Shown one piece after another: positions 39,531 to 52,855 of a stretch of DNA of 64,000 nucleotides. The translations under genes and the position numbers were made by a program. The notes below the pieces were generated by a model, which searched no databases, was not told where the DNA came from, and was given only the letters and a program-made list of their open reading frames with translations. This DNA is from Chamaelirium japonicum (Eukaryota > Streptophyta > Magnoliopsida > Liliales > Melanthiaceae), in the NCBI GenBank assembly GCA_947650365.1, contig OX393551.1:61373173-61437172 (forward strand), read 5' to 3'. Numbering within the stretch: position 1 is the first letter of the stretch; every line of letters starts with the position of its first letter.

Positions 39531-42500
39531 TCGAACGAATGAATTAGAATAGATCGTAGGAATGAATTAGAATGGATCATACGAATGAATTAGAATTGAT
39601 CGTGCGAATGAATTAGAATGGATTGTACGAATGAATTAGAATGGATACATTCGTGCGAATGAAGTAGAATGGATCGTACGAATGAATTAGAATGGATCGT
39701 ACGAATGAATTAGAATGAATCGTACGAATGAATTAGAATGGATTGTACGAATGAATTAGAATGGATACATTCGTGCGAATGAAGTAGAATGGATCGTACG
39801 AATGAATTAGAATGGATCGTACGAATGAATTAGAATGAATCGTACGAATGAATTAGAATGGATACATTCGAACGAATGAATTAGAATAGATCATAGGAAT
39901 GAATTAGAATGGATCATACGAATGAATTAGAATTGATCGTGCGAATGAATTAGAATGGATTGCACGAATGAATTAGAATGGATACATTCATGCGAATGAA
40001 GTAGAATGGATCGTAAGAATGAATTAGAATGGATCGTACGAATGAATTAGAATGAATCGTACGAATGAATTAGAATGGATACATTTGAACGAATGAATTA
40101 GAATAGATCGTAGGAATGAATTAGAGTGGATCATACGAATGAATTAGAATTGATCGTGCGAATGAATTAGAATGGATTGTACGAATGAATTAGAATGGAT
40201 CGTGCTAATGAATTAGAATGGATCGTACGAATAAATTAGAATAGATTGTCCGAATGAATACATTCGTGCGAATGAATTAGAATGGATCGTACGAATGAAT
40301 TAGAATAGATTGTATGAATGAATTAGAATGGATCGTACGAATGAATTAGAATGGATTGTGCGAATGAAGTAGAATGGATCGTACGAATGAATTAGAATGG
40401 ATCGTACGAATGAATTAGAATGAATCGTACGAATGAATTAGAATGGATACATTCGAACGAATAAATTAGAATGGATCGTACGAATGAATTAGAATGGATC
40501 GTATGAATGAATTAGAATGGATCGTACGAATGAATTAGAATGGATCATTCGAATGAATTAGAATGGATACATTCATGCGAATGAATTAGAATTGATCGTG
40601 CGAATGAATTAGAATGGATCGTACGAATAAATTGGAATGAATCGTACGAAGGAATTAGAATGGATTGTATGAATGAATTAGAATGGATACATTCGTGCGA
40701 ATGAAGTAGAATGGATCGTACGAATGAATTAGAATGGATCGTACGAATGAATTGGAATGGATCGTGCGAATGAATTAAACTGGATCGTACGAATGAATTA
40801 GAATGGATCGTATGAATGAATTAGAATGGATCGTGCGAATGAATTAGAATGGATCATACGAATGAATTAGAATAGAATGGATACATTCGTGCGAATGAAT
40901 TAGAATGGATCGTACGAATGAGTAAGAATGGATCGTACGAATGAAGTAGAATGGATTGTACGAATGAATTAGAATAGATACATTCGTGCGAATGAAGAAG
41001 AATGGATCGTACGAATGAATTAGAATGGATCGTACGAATGAATTAGAATGAATCGTACGAATGAATTAGAATGAATCGTACGAATGAATTAGAATGGATA
41101 CATTCGAACGAATGAATTAGAATAGATCGTAGGAATGAATTAGAATGGATCATACGAATGAATTAGAATTGATCGTGCGAATGAATTAGAATGGATTGTA
41201 AGAATGAATTAGAATGGATACATTCGTGCGAATGATGTAGAATGGATCGTACGAATGAATCAGAATGGATCGTACGAATGAATTAGAATGAATCGTACGA
41301 ATGAATTAGAATGGATACATTCGAACGAATGAATTAGAATAGATCGTAGGAATGAATTAGAATGGATCATACGAATGAATTAGAAATGATCGTGCGAATG
41401 AATTAGAATGGATTGTACGAATGAACTACAATGGATACATTCGTGCGAATGAAGTAGAATGGATCGTACGAATGAATTAGAATGGATCGTACGAATAAAT
41501 TAGAATGAATCGTACGAATGAATTAGAATGGATACATTCGAACGAATGAATTAGAATAGATCGTAGGAATGAATTAGAATGGATCATACGAATGAATTAG
41601 AATTGATCGTGCGAATGAATTAGAATGAATTGTACGAATGAATTAGAATGGATACATTCATGCGAATGAAGTAGAATGGACCATACGAATGAATTAGAAT
41701 GGATCGTACGAATGAATTAGAATGAATCGTATGAATGAATTAGAATGGATACATTCGAACGAATGAATTAGAATAGATAGTAGGAATGAATTAGAATGGA
41801 TCATACGAATGAATTAGAATTAATCGTGCGAATGAATTAGAATGGATTGTACGAATAAATTAGAATGGATACATTCGTGAGAATGAAGTAGAATGGATCG
41901 TACGAATGAATTAGAATGGATCGTATGAATGAATTAGAATGAATTGTACGAATGAATTAGAATGGATACATTCGAACGAATGAATTAGAATAGATCGTAG
42001 GAATGAATTAGAATGGATCATACGAATGAATTAGAATTGATCGTGCGAATGAATTAGAATGGATTGTACGAATGAATTAGAATGGATACATTCGTGCGAA
42101 TGAAGTAGAATGGATCGTACGAATGAATTAGAATGGATCGTACGAATGAATTAGAATGAATCGTACGAATGAATTGGAATGGATACGTTCAAACGAATGA
42201 ATTAGAATAGATCGTAGGAATGAATTAGAATGGATCATACGAATGAATTAGAATTGATCGTGCGAATGAATTAGAATGGATTGTACGAATGAATTAGAAT
42301 GGATACATTCGTGCGAATGAAGTAGAATGGATCGTACGAATGAATTAGAATGGATCGTACGAATGAATTAGAATGAATCGTACGAATGAATTAGAATGGA
42401 TACATTCGAACGAATGAATTAGAATAGATCGTAGGAATGAATTAGAATGGATCATACGAATGAATTAGAATTGATCGTGCGAATGAATTAGAATGGATTG

Positions 42501-44516
42501 TACGAATGAATTAGAATGGATCGTACGAATGAATTAGAATGGATCGTACGAATGAATTAGAATGGATTGTACGAATGAATTAGAATGGATACATTCGAAC
42601 GAATGAATTAGAATAGATCGTAGGAATGAATTAGAATGGATCATACGAATGAATTAGAATTGATCGTGCGAATGAATTAGAATGGATTGTACGAATGAAT
42701 TAGAATGGATACATTCGTGCGAATGAAGTAGAATGGATCGTATGAATGAATTAGAATAGATCGTACGAATGAATTAGAATGAATCGTACGAATGAATTGG
42801 AATGGATACATTCGAACGAATGAATTAGAATATATCGTAGGAATGAATTAGAATGGATCATACGAATGAATTAGAATTGATCGTGCAAATGAATTAGAAT
42901 GGATTGTACGAATGAATTAGAATGGATCGTACAAATGAATTAGAATGAATCGTACGAATGAATTAGAATGGATACATTCGAACGAATGAATTAGAATAGA
43001 TCGTAGGAATGAATTAGAATGGATCATACGAATGAATTAGAATTGATCGTGCGAATGAATTAGAATGGATTGTACGATTGAATTAGAATGGATACATTCG
43101 TGCGAATGAAGTAGAATGGATCGTATGAAAGAATTAGAATGGATCGTACGAATGAATTAGAATGAATCGTACGAATGAATTGGAATGGATACATTCGAAC
43201 GAATGAATTAGAATAGATCGTAGGAATGAATTAGAATGGATCATACGAATGAATTAGAATTGATCGTGCGAATGAATTAGAATGGATTTTACGAATGAAT
43301 TAGAATGGATACATTCGTGCGAATGAAGTAGAATGGATCGTACGAATGAATTAGAATGGATCGTACGAATGAATTAGAATGAATCGTACGAATGAATTAG
43401 AATGGACACATTCGAACGAATGAATTAGAATAGATCGTAGGAATGAATTAGAATGGATCATACGAATAAATTAGAATTGATCGTGCGAATGAATTAGAAT
43501 GGATTGTACGAATGAATTAGAATGGATACATTCGTGCGAATGAAGTAGAATGTATCGTATGAATGAATTAGAATGGATCGTACGAATGAATTAGAATGAA
43601 TCGTACGAATGAATTTGAATGGATACATTCGAACGAATGAATTAGAATAGATCGTAGGAATGAATTAGAATGGATCATACGAATGAATTAGAATTGATCG
43701 TGCGAATGAATTAGAATGGATTGTACGAATGAATTAGAATGGATACATTCGTGCGAATGAAGTAGAATGGATCGTACGAATGAATTAGAATGGATCGTAC
43801 GAATGAATTAGAATGAATCATACGAATGAATTAGAATGGATACATTCGAACGAATGAATTAGAATAGATCATAGGAATGAATTAGAATGGATCATACGAA
43901 TGAATTAGAATTGATCGTGCGAATGAATTAGAATGGATTGCACGAATGAATTAGAATGGATACATTCGAGCGAATGAAGTAGAATGGATCGTACGAATGA
44001 ATTAGAATGGATCGTACGAATGAATTAGAATGAATCGTACGAATGAATTAGAATAGATACATTCGAACGAATGAATTAGAATAGATCGTAGGAATGAATT
44101 AGAATGGATCATACGAATGAATTAGAATTGATCGTGCGAATGAATTAGAATGGATTGTACTACGAATGAATTCGAATGGATACATTCATGCGAATGAAGT
44201 AGAATGGATCGTACGAATGAATTAGAATGGATCGTACGAATGAATTAGAATGGATCGTACGAATGAATTAGAATGGATACATTCGAACGAATAAATTAGA
44301 ATAGATCGTAGGAATGAATTAGAATGGATCATACGAATGAATTAGAATTGATCGTGCGAATGAATTAGAATGGATTGCACGAATGAATTAGAATGGATAC
44401 ATTCGAGCGAATGAAGTAGAATGGATCGTACGAATGAATTAGAATGGATCGTACGAATGAATTAGAATGAATCGTACGAATGAATTAGAATGGATCGTGC
44501 AAATGAATTAGAATCG
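39531..44516 (+). repeat. Long forward HOR block
   Basis: About 23 HOR lengths. ATCGTAG anchors at 41994, 42211, 42428, 42617, 42834, 43000 and 43217 give steps of 217, 217, 189, 217, 166 and 217. The short steps equal loss of one 28-mer (189) and of a 28-mer plus a 23-mer (166). A non-HOR patch (GATTGTCCG, AATTAAACTGG, GAGTAAGAATGG) interrupts at about 40200-40960. Confidence 0.96.
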
Positions 44517-46100
44517 ATCCATTCTACTTTATTAGCACGATCAATTCTAATTCATTCGTACGATCCACGATCAATTCTAATTCATTCGTATGATCCATTC
44601 TAATTCATTCCTACGATCTATTCTAATTCATTCGGTCGAATGTTTCCATTCTAATTCATTCATACGATTCATTCTAATTCATTCGTACGATCCATTCTGA
44701 TTCATTCGTACGATCCATTCTAATTCATTCGTACGATCCATTCTAGTTCATTCGCACGAATGTAATTAGAATGGATACATTCGTGCGAATGATGTAGAAT
44801 GGATCGTACGAATGAATCAAAATGGATCGTACGAATGAATTAGAATGGATACATTCGAACTAATGAATTAGAATAGATCGTAGGAATGAATTAGAATGGA
44901 TCATACGAATGAATTAGAATTGATCGTGCGAATGAATTAGAATGGATTGTACGAAGGAGTTAGAATGGATACATTCGTGCGAATGAAGTAGAATGGATCG
45001 TACTAATGAATTAGAATGGATCGTACGAATGAATTAGAATGAATCGTACGAATGAATTAGAATGGATACATTCGAACGAATGAATAAGAATAGATCGTAG
45101 GAATGAATTAGAATGGATCATACGAATGAATTAGAATTGATCGTGCGAATGAATTAGAATGGATTGTACGAAGGAATCAGAATGGATACATTCGTGCGAA
45201 TGAATTAGAATGGATCGTACGAATGAATTAGAATGGATACATTCGAACGAATGAATTAGAATAGATCGTAGGAATGAATTAGAATGGATCATACGAATGA
45301 ATTAGAATTGATCGTGCGAATGAATTAGAAAGGATTGTACGAATGAATTAGAATGGATACATTCGTGCGAATGAAGTAGAATGGATCGTACGAATGAATT
45401 AGAATGGATCGTACAAATGATTTAGAATGGATACATTCATGCGAATGAATTAGAATGGATCGTACGAATGAATTATAATGTATACATTCATGCGAATGAA
45501 TTAGAAAGGATCGTACGAATGAATTAGAATGGATCATACGAGTGAATTAGAATGGATCATACGAATGAATTAGAATGGATACATTCGAACGAATGAATTA
45601 GAATAGATCATAGGAATGAATTAGAATGGATCATACGAATGAATTAGAATTGATCGTGCGAATGAATTAGAATGGATTGCACGAATGAATTACAATGGAT
45701 ACATTCGAGCGAATGAAGTAGAATGGATCGTACGAATGAATTAGAATGGATCGTACGAATGAATTAGAATGAATCGTACGAATGAATTAGAATGGATACA
45801 TTCGAACGAATGAATTAGAATAGATCGTAGGAATTAATTAGAATGGATCATACGAATGAATTAGAATTGTTCGTGCGAATGAATTAGAATGGATTGTACG
45901 AATGAATTAGAATGGATACATTCGTGCGAATGATGTAGAATGGATCGTACGAATGAATCAGAATGGATCGTACGAATGAATTAGAATGAATCGTACGAAT
46001 GAATTAGAATGGATACATTCAAACGAATGAATTAGAATAGATCGTAGGAATGAATTAGAATGGATCATACGAATGAATTAGAATTGATCGTGCGAATGAA
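42550..46100. repeat. Large tandem segmental duplication, left copy
   Basis: Private variants recur downstream at offset 4019: ATTGTAC (42566 and 46585), GAATTGG (42794 and 46813), GTATGAAAG (43123 and 47142), GACACA (43406 and 47425). The offset becomes 4647 at ATTGTACTAC (44154 and 48801), 4624 at the 248-bp inverted piece (44521 and 49145), and 4647 again at GAATTAATTA (45831 and 50478). The steps fit one duplication with a later 651-bp gain and several 23-bp gains or losses. The edges are approximate. Confidence 0.85.
44517..44764 (-). repeat. 248-bp inverted piece, copy 1
   Basis: A reverse island in a long forward tract, opening CCATTCTACTTTATTAG and containing the fused monomer CGATCCACGATCAATTC. 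It closes with CGAATGTAATTAGAATGG. The same island is at 49140-49388. Confidence 0.93.
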
Positions 46101-49100
46101 TTAGAATGGATTGTACGAATGAATTAGAATGGATCGTACGAATGAATTAGAATGGATCGTACGAATGAATTAGAATGGATTGTACGAATGAATTAGAATG
46201 GATACATTCGAACGAATGAATTAGAATAGATCGTAGGAATGAATTAGAATGGATCATACGAATGAATTAGAATTGATCGTGCGAATGAATTAGAATGGAT
46301 TGTACGAATGAATTAGAATGGATACATTCGTGCGAATGAAGTAGAATGGATCGTATGAATGAATTAGAATGGATCGTACGAATGAATTAGAATAAATCGT
46401 ACGAATGAATTGGAATGGATACATTCGAACGAATGAATTAGAATAGATCGTAGGAATGAATTAGAATGGATCATACGAATGAATTAGAATTGATCGTGCG
46501 AATGAATTAGAATGGATTGTACGAATGAATTAGAATGGATCGTACTAATGAATTAGAATGAATCGTATGAATGAATTAGAATGGATTGTACGAATGAATT
46601 AGAATGGATACATTCGAACGAATGAATTAGAATAGATCGTAGGAATGAATTAGAATGGATCATACGAATGAATTAGAATTGATCGTGCGAATGAATTAGA
46701 ATGGATTGTACGAATGAATTAGAATGGATACATTCGTGCGAATGAAGTAGAATGGATCGTATGAATGAATTAGAATGGATCGTACGAATGAATTAGAATG
46801 AATCGTACGAATGAATTGGAATGGATACATTCGAACGAATGAATTATAATAGATCGTAGGAATAAATTAGAATGGATCATACGAATGAATTAGAATTGAT
46901 CGTGCGAATGAATTAGAATGGATTGTACGAATGAATTAGAATGGATCGTACGAATGAATTAGAATGAATCGTACGAATGAATTAGAATGGATACATTCGA
47001 ACAAATGAATTAGAATAGATCGTAGGAATGAATTAGAATGGATCATACGAATGAATTAGAATTGATCGTGCGAATGAATTAGAATGGATTGTACGAATGA
47101 ATTAGAATGGATACATTCGTGCGAATGAAGTAGAATGGATCGTATGAAAGAATTAGAATGGATCGTACGAATGAATTAGAATGAATCGTACGAATGAATT
47201 GGAATGGATACATTCGAACGAATGAATTAGAATAGATCGTAGGAATGAATTAGAATGGATCATATGAATGAATTAGAATTGATCGTGCGAATGAATTAGA
47301 ATGGATTGTACGATTGAATTAGAATGGATACATTCGTGCGAATGAAGTAGAATGGATCGTACGAATGAATTAGAATGGATCGTACGAATGAATTAGAATG
47401 AATCGTACGAATGAATTAGAATGGACACATTCGAACGAATGAATTAGAATAGATCGTAGGAATGAATTAGAATGGATCATACGAATGAATTAGAATTGAT
47501 CGTGCGAATGAATTAGAATGGATTGTACGAATGAATTAGAATGGATACATTCGTGCGAATGAAGTAGAATGGATCGTATGAATGAATTAGAATGGATCGT
47601 ACGAATGAATTAGAATGAATCGTACGAATGAATTAGAATGGATACATTCGAACGAATGAATTAGAATAGATCGTAGGAATGAATTAGAATGGATTATACG
47701 AATGAATTAGAATTGATCATGCGAATGAATTAGAATGGATTGTACGAATGAATTAGAATGGATACATTCGTGCGAATAAAGTAGAATGGATCGTACGAAT
47801 GAATTAGAATGGATCGTACGAGTGAATTAGAATGAATCATACGAATGAATTAGAATGGATACATTCGAACGAATGAATTAGAATAGATCGTAGGAATGAA
47901 TTAGAATGGATCATACGAATGAATTAGAATTGATCGTGCGAATGAATTAGAATGGATTGCACGAATGAATTAGAATGGATACATTCGAGCGAATGAAGTA
48001 GAATGGATCGTACGAATGAATTAGAATGGATCGTACGAATGAATTAGAATGAATCGTACGAATGAATTAGAATGGACACATTCGAACGAATGAATTAGAA
48101 TAGATCGTAGGAATGAATTAGAATGGATCATACGAATGAATTAGAATTGATCGTGCGAATGAATTAGAATGGATTGTACGAATGAATTAGAATGGATACA
48201 TTCGTGCGAATGAAGTAGAATGGATCGTATGAATGAATTAGAATGGATCGTACGAATGAATTAGAATGAATCGTACGAATGAATTAGAATGGATACATTC
48301 GAACGAATGAATTAGAATAGATCGTAGGAATGAATTAGAATGGATCATACGAATGAATTAGAATTGATCATGCGAATGAATTAGAATGGATTGTACGAAT
48401 GAATTAGAATGGATACATTCATGCGAATAAAGTAGAATGGATCGTACGAATGAATTAGAATGGATCGTACGAGTGAATTAGAATGAATCATACGAATGAA
48501 TTAGAATGGATACATTCGAACGAATGAATTAGAATAGATCGTAGGAATGAATTAGAATGGATCATACGAATGAATTAGAATTGATCGTGCGAATGAATTA
48601 GAATGGATTGCACGAATGAATTAGAATGGATACATTCGAGCGAATGAAGTAGAATGGATCGTACGAATGAATTAGAATGAATCGTATGAATAAATTAGAA
48701 TGGATACATTCGAACGAATGAATTAGAACAGATCGTAGGAATGAATTAGAATGGATCATACGAACGAATTAGAATTGATGGTGCGAATGAATTAGAATGG
48801 ATTGTACTACGAATGAATTAGAATGGATACATTCATGCGAATGAAGTAGAATGGATCGTACGAATGAATTAGAATGGATCGTACGAATGAATTAGAATGG
48901 ATACATTCGAACGAATAAATTAGAATAGATCGTAGGAATGAATTAGAATGGATCATACGAATGAATTAGAATTGATCGTGCGAATGAATTAGAATGGATT
49001 GCATGAATGAATTAGATTGGATACATTCGAGCGAATGAAGTAGAATGGATCGTACGAATGAATTAGAATGGATCGTACGAATGAATTAGAATGAATCGTA

Positions 49101-49139
49101 CGAATGAATTAGAATGGATCGTGCAAATGAATTAGAATC
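44765..49139 (+). repeat. Long forward HOR block
   Basis: About 20 HOR copies. It contains a 406-bp second-order repeat (GAATTGG at 46407 and 46813; one full HOR plus one lacking a 28-mer). It also contains a 651-bp second-order repeat, three HORs long (GACACA at 47425 and 48076; GCGAATAAAG at 47772 and 48423). Confidence 0.95.
47400..48700 (+). repeat. 651-bp second-order tandem repeat (3 HORs), two copies
   Basis: Marks recur 651 bases apart: GACACA (47425 and 48076), GCGAATAAAG (47772 and 48423), and GAGTGAATTAG (about 47820 and 48471). 651 is exactly three times 217, so this amplification kept HOR register, unlike the 2118-bp one. Confidence 0.88.
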
Positions 49140-49388
49140 GATCCATTCTACTTTATTAGCAAGATCCATTCTAATTCATTCGTACGATCCACGATCAATT
49201 CTAATTCATTCGTATGATCCATTCTAATTCATTCCTACGATCTATTCTAATTCATTCGTTCGAATGTTTCCATTCTAATTCATTCGTACGATTCATTCTA
49301 ATTCATTCGTACGATCCATTCTGATTCATTCGTACGATCCATTCTAATTCATTCGTACGATCCATTCTAGTTCATTCGCACGAATGTA
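49140..49388 (-). repeat. 248-bp inverted piece, copy 2
   Basis: Near-identical to 44517-44764, with the same fused monomer (ACGATCAATT at 49191) and the same two switch junctions. Differences are few (TTAGCAAGATCC against TTAGCACGATCA). Confidence 0.93.
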
Positions 49389-52300
49389 ATTAGAATGGAT
49401 ACATTCGTGCGAATGATGTAGAATGGATCGTACGAATGAATCAAAATTGATCGTACGAATGAATTAGAATGGATACATTCGAACTAATGAATTAGAATAG
49501 ATCGTAGGAATGAATTAGAATGGATCATACGAATGAATTAGAATTGATCGTGCGAATGAATTAGTATGGATTGTACGAAGGAATTAGAATGGATACATTC
49601 GTGCGAATGAAGTAGAATGGATCGTACGAATGAATTAGAATGGATCGTACGAATGAATTAGAATGAATCGTACGAATGAATTAGAATGGATACATTCGAA
49701 CGAATGAATTAGAATAGATCGTAGGAATGAATTAGAATGGATCATACGAATGAATTAGAATTGATCGTGCGAATGAATTAGAATGGATTGTACGAAGGAA
49801 TTAGAATGGATACATTCGTGCGAATGAAGTAGAATGGATCGTACGAATGAATTAGAATGAATCGTACGAATGAATTAGAATGGATACATTCGAACGAATG
49901 AATTAGAATAGATCGTAGGAATGAATTAGAATGGATCATACGAATGAATTAGAATTGATCGTGCGAATGAATTAGAAAGGATTGTATGAATGAATTAGAA
50001 TGGATATATTCGTGCGAATGAAGTAGAATGGATCGTACGAATGAATTAGAATGGATCGTACAAATGATTTAGAATGGATACATTCATGCGAATGAATTAG
50101 AATGGATCGTACGAATGAATTATAATGTATACATTCATGCGAATGAATTAGAAAAGATCGTACAAATGAATTAGAATGGATCATACGAGTGAATTAGAAT
50201 GGATCGTACGAATGAATTAGAATGGATACATTCGAACGAATGAATTAGAATAGATCGTAGGAATGAATTAGAATGGATCATACGAATGAATTAGAATTGA
50301 TCGTGCGAATGAATTAGAATGGATTGCACGAATGAATTAGAATGGATACATTCGAGCGAATGAAGTAGAATGGATCGTACGAATGAATGAGAATGGATCG
50401 TACGAATGAATTAGAATGAATCATACGAATGAATTAGAATGGATACATTCGAACGAATGAATTAGAATAGATCGTAGGAATTAATTAGAATGGATCATAC
50501 GAATGAATTAGAATTGATCGTGCGAATGAATTAGAATGGATTGTACGAATGAATTAGAATGGATACATTCGTGCGAATGATATAGAATGGATCGTACGAA
50601 TGAATCAGAATGGATCGTACGAATGAATTAGAATGAATCGTACGAATGAATTAGAATGGATACATTCGAACGAATGAATTAGAATAGATCGTAGGAATGA
50701 ATTAGAATGGATCATACGAATGAATTAGAATTGATCATGCGAAGGAAATAGAATGGATTGTACGAATGAATTAGAATGATTACATTCGTGCGAATGAAGT
50801 AGAATGGATCGTACGAATGAATTAGAATGGATCGTACGAATGAATTAGAATGAATCGTACGAATGAATTAGAATGGATACATTCGAACTAATGAATTAGA
50901 ATAGATCGTAGGAATGAATTAGAATGGATCATACGAATGAATTAGAATTGATCATGCGAATGAATTAGAATGGATTATATGAAGGAATTAGAATGGATAC
51001 ATTCATGCGAATGAAGTAGAATGGATCGTATGAATGAATTAGAATGGATCGTACGAATGAATTAGAATTAATCGTACGAATGAATTAGAATGGATACATT
51101 CGAACGAATGAATTAGAATAGATCGTAGGAATGAATTAGAATGGATCATACGAATGAATTAGAATTGATCGTGCGAATGAATTAGAATGGTTTGTACGAA
51201 TGAATTGAAATGGATACATTCGTGCGAATGAAGTAGAATGGATCGTACGAATAAATCAGAATGGATCGTACGAATGAATTAGAATGAATCGTACGAATGA
51301 ATTAGAATGGATACATTCAAACGAATGAATTAAAATAGATCGTAGGAATGAATTAGAATGGATCATACGAATGAATTAGAATTGATCGTGCGAATGAATT
51401 AGAATGGATTGTACGAAAGAATTAGAATGGATACATTCGTGCGAATGAAGTAGAATGGATCGTACGAATGAATTAGAATGGATCATACGAATGAATTAGA
51501 ATGAATCGTACGAATGAATTAGAATGGATACATTCGAACTAATGAATTAGAATAGATCGTAGGAATGAATTAGAATGGATCATACGAATGAATTAGAATG
51601 GATCCTACGAATCAATTAGAATAGATCGTAGGAATGAATTAGAATGGATCGTATGAATGAATTAGAATTGATCATACGAATGAATTAGAATTGATCGTGC
51701 GAATGAATTAGAATGGATTGTACGAATGAATTAGAATGGATACATTCATGCGAATGAATTAGAATGGATCGTACGAATGAGTAAGAATGGATCGTACGAA
51801 TGAAATAGAATGGATTGTATGAATGAATTAGAATGGATCGTGCTAATGAATTAGAATGGATCGTACGAATGAATTAGAATGGATACATTCATGCGAATGA
51901 ATTAGAATGGATCGTACGAATGAGTAAGAATGAATCGTACGAATGAAATAGAATGGATCGTACGAATGAATTAGAATGGATCGTGCTAATGAATTAGAAT
52001 GGATCGTACGAATGACTTAGAATAGATTGTGCGAATGAATTAGAATGGATCGTACGAATGAATTAGAATGGATCGTATAAATGAATTAGAATGGATCGTG
52101 CGAATGAATTAGAATGGATCGTATGACTGAATTAGAATGGATACATTCGTGCGAATGAATTAGAATGGATCGTACGAATGAGTAAGAATGGATCATACAA
52201 ATGAAATAGAATGGATCGTATGAATGAATTAGAATGGATCGTGCTAATGAATTAGAATGGATCGTACGAATAAATTAGAATAGATTGTCCGAATGAATAC

Positions 52301-52855
52301 ATTCGTGCGAATAAATTAGAATGGATCGTATGAATGAATTAGAATGGATCGTATGAATGAATTCGAATGGATCGTACGAATGAATTACAATGGATACATT
52401 CGTCCGAATGAATTAGAATGGATCATACGTAGGAATTAGGGTGGATCGTACGAATGCATTTGAATGGATATATTCGTGCGAATGAATTAGAATGGATTGT
52501 ATGAATGAATTAGAATGGATCGTATGAATGAATTAGAATGGATCGTGCGAATGAATTAAACTGGATCGTACGAATGAATTAGAATGGATCGTATGAATGA
52601 ATTAGAATGGATCGTGCGAATGAATTAGAATGGATCGTACGAATGAATTAGAATAGAATGGATACATTCGTGCGAATGAATTAGAATGGATCGTACGAAT
52701 GAGTAAGAATGGATCGTACGAATGAAATAGAATGGATCGTACGAATAAATTAGAATGGATCGTGCGAATGAAGTAGAATGGATCGTACGAATGAATTAGA
52801 ATGGATCGTACGAATGAATTAGAATGAATCATACGAATGAATTAGAATGGACCGT
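49389..52855 (+). repeat. Forward block: HOR to 51.6 kb, then non-HOR
   Basis: About ten HOR copies. From about 51600 the second monomer set dominates: GAGTAAGAATGG, GTGCTAATG, GATTGTCCG, GGAATTAGGGTGG, AATTAAACTGG, AGAATAGAATGG. It parallels 8.4-8.7, 25.3-25.6 and 40.2-40.96 kb. It ends at CGTACAATCC (centre 52855/52856). Confidence 0.95.

Larger units (their letters stand above)
46570..50730. repeat. Large tandem segmental duplication, right copy
   Basis: Partner of 42550-46100 and longer than it, because it holds the extra 651-bp three-HOR unit near 47.4-48.7 kb. Similarity fades after about 50730, where GCGAAGGAAATAG has no counterpart. Confidence 0.85.

Noticed and set aside
45325-45537. 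Open frame of 70 codons on the minus strand, with a near-identical one at 49972-50184
   Set aside because: The peptide is only the translated satellite (IHSNSFVRSIL-type repeats). The two are similar because they sit in the two copies of a segmental duplication, and no promoter, ribosome context or codon bias supports them.
52602-52832. Open frames of 76, 76 and 70 codons at 52602-52832 (-), 58903-59133 (-) and 60799-61011 (+)
   Set aside because: Same low-complexity repeat peptide, always from the reverse sense of the monomer. Length is set by where the monomer TAA happens to be mutated or out of frame.
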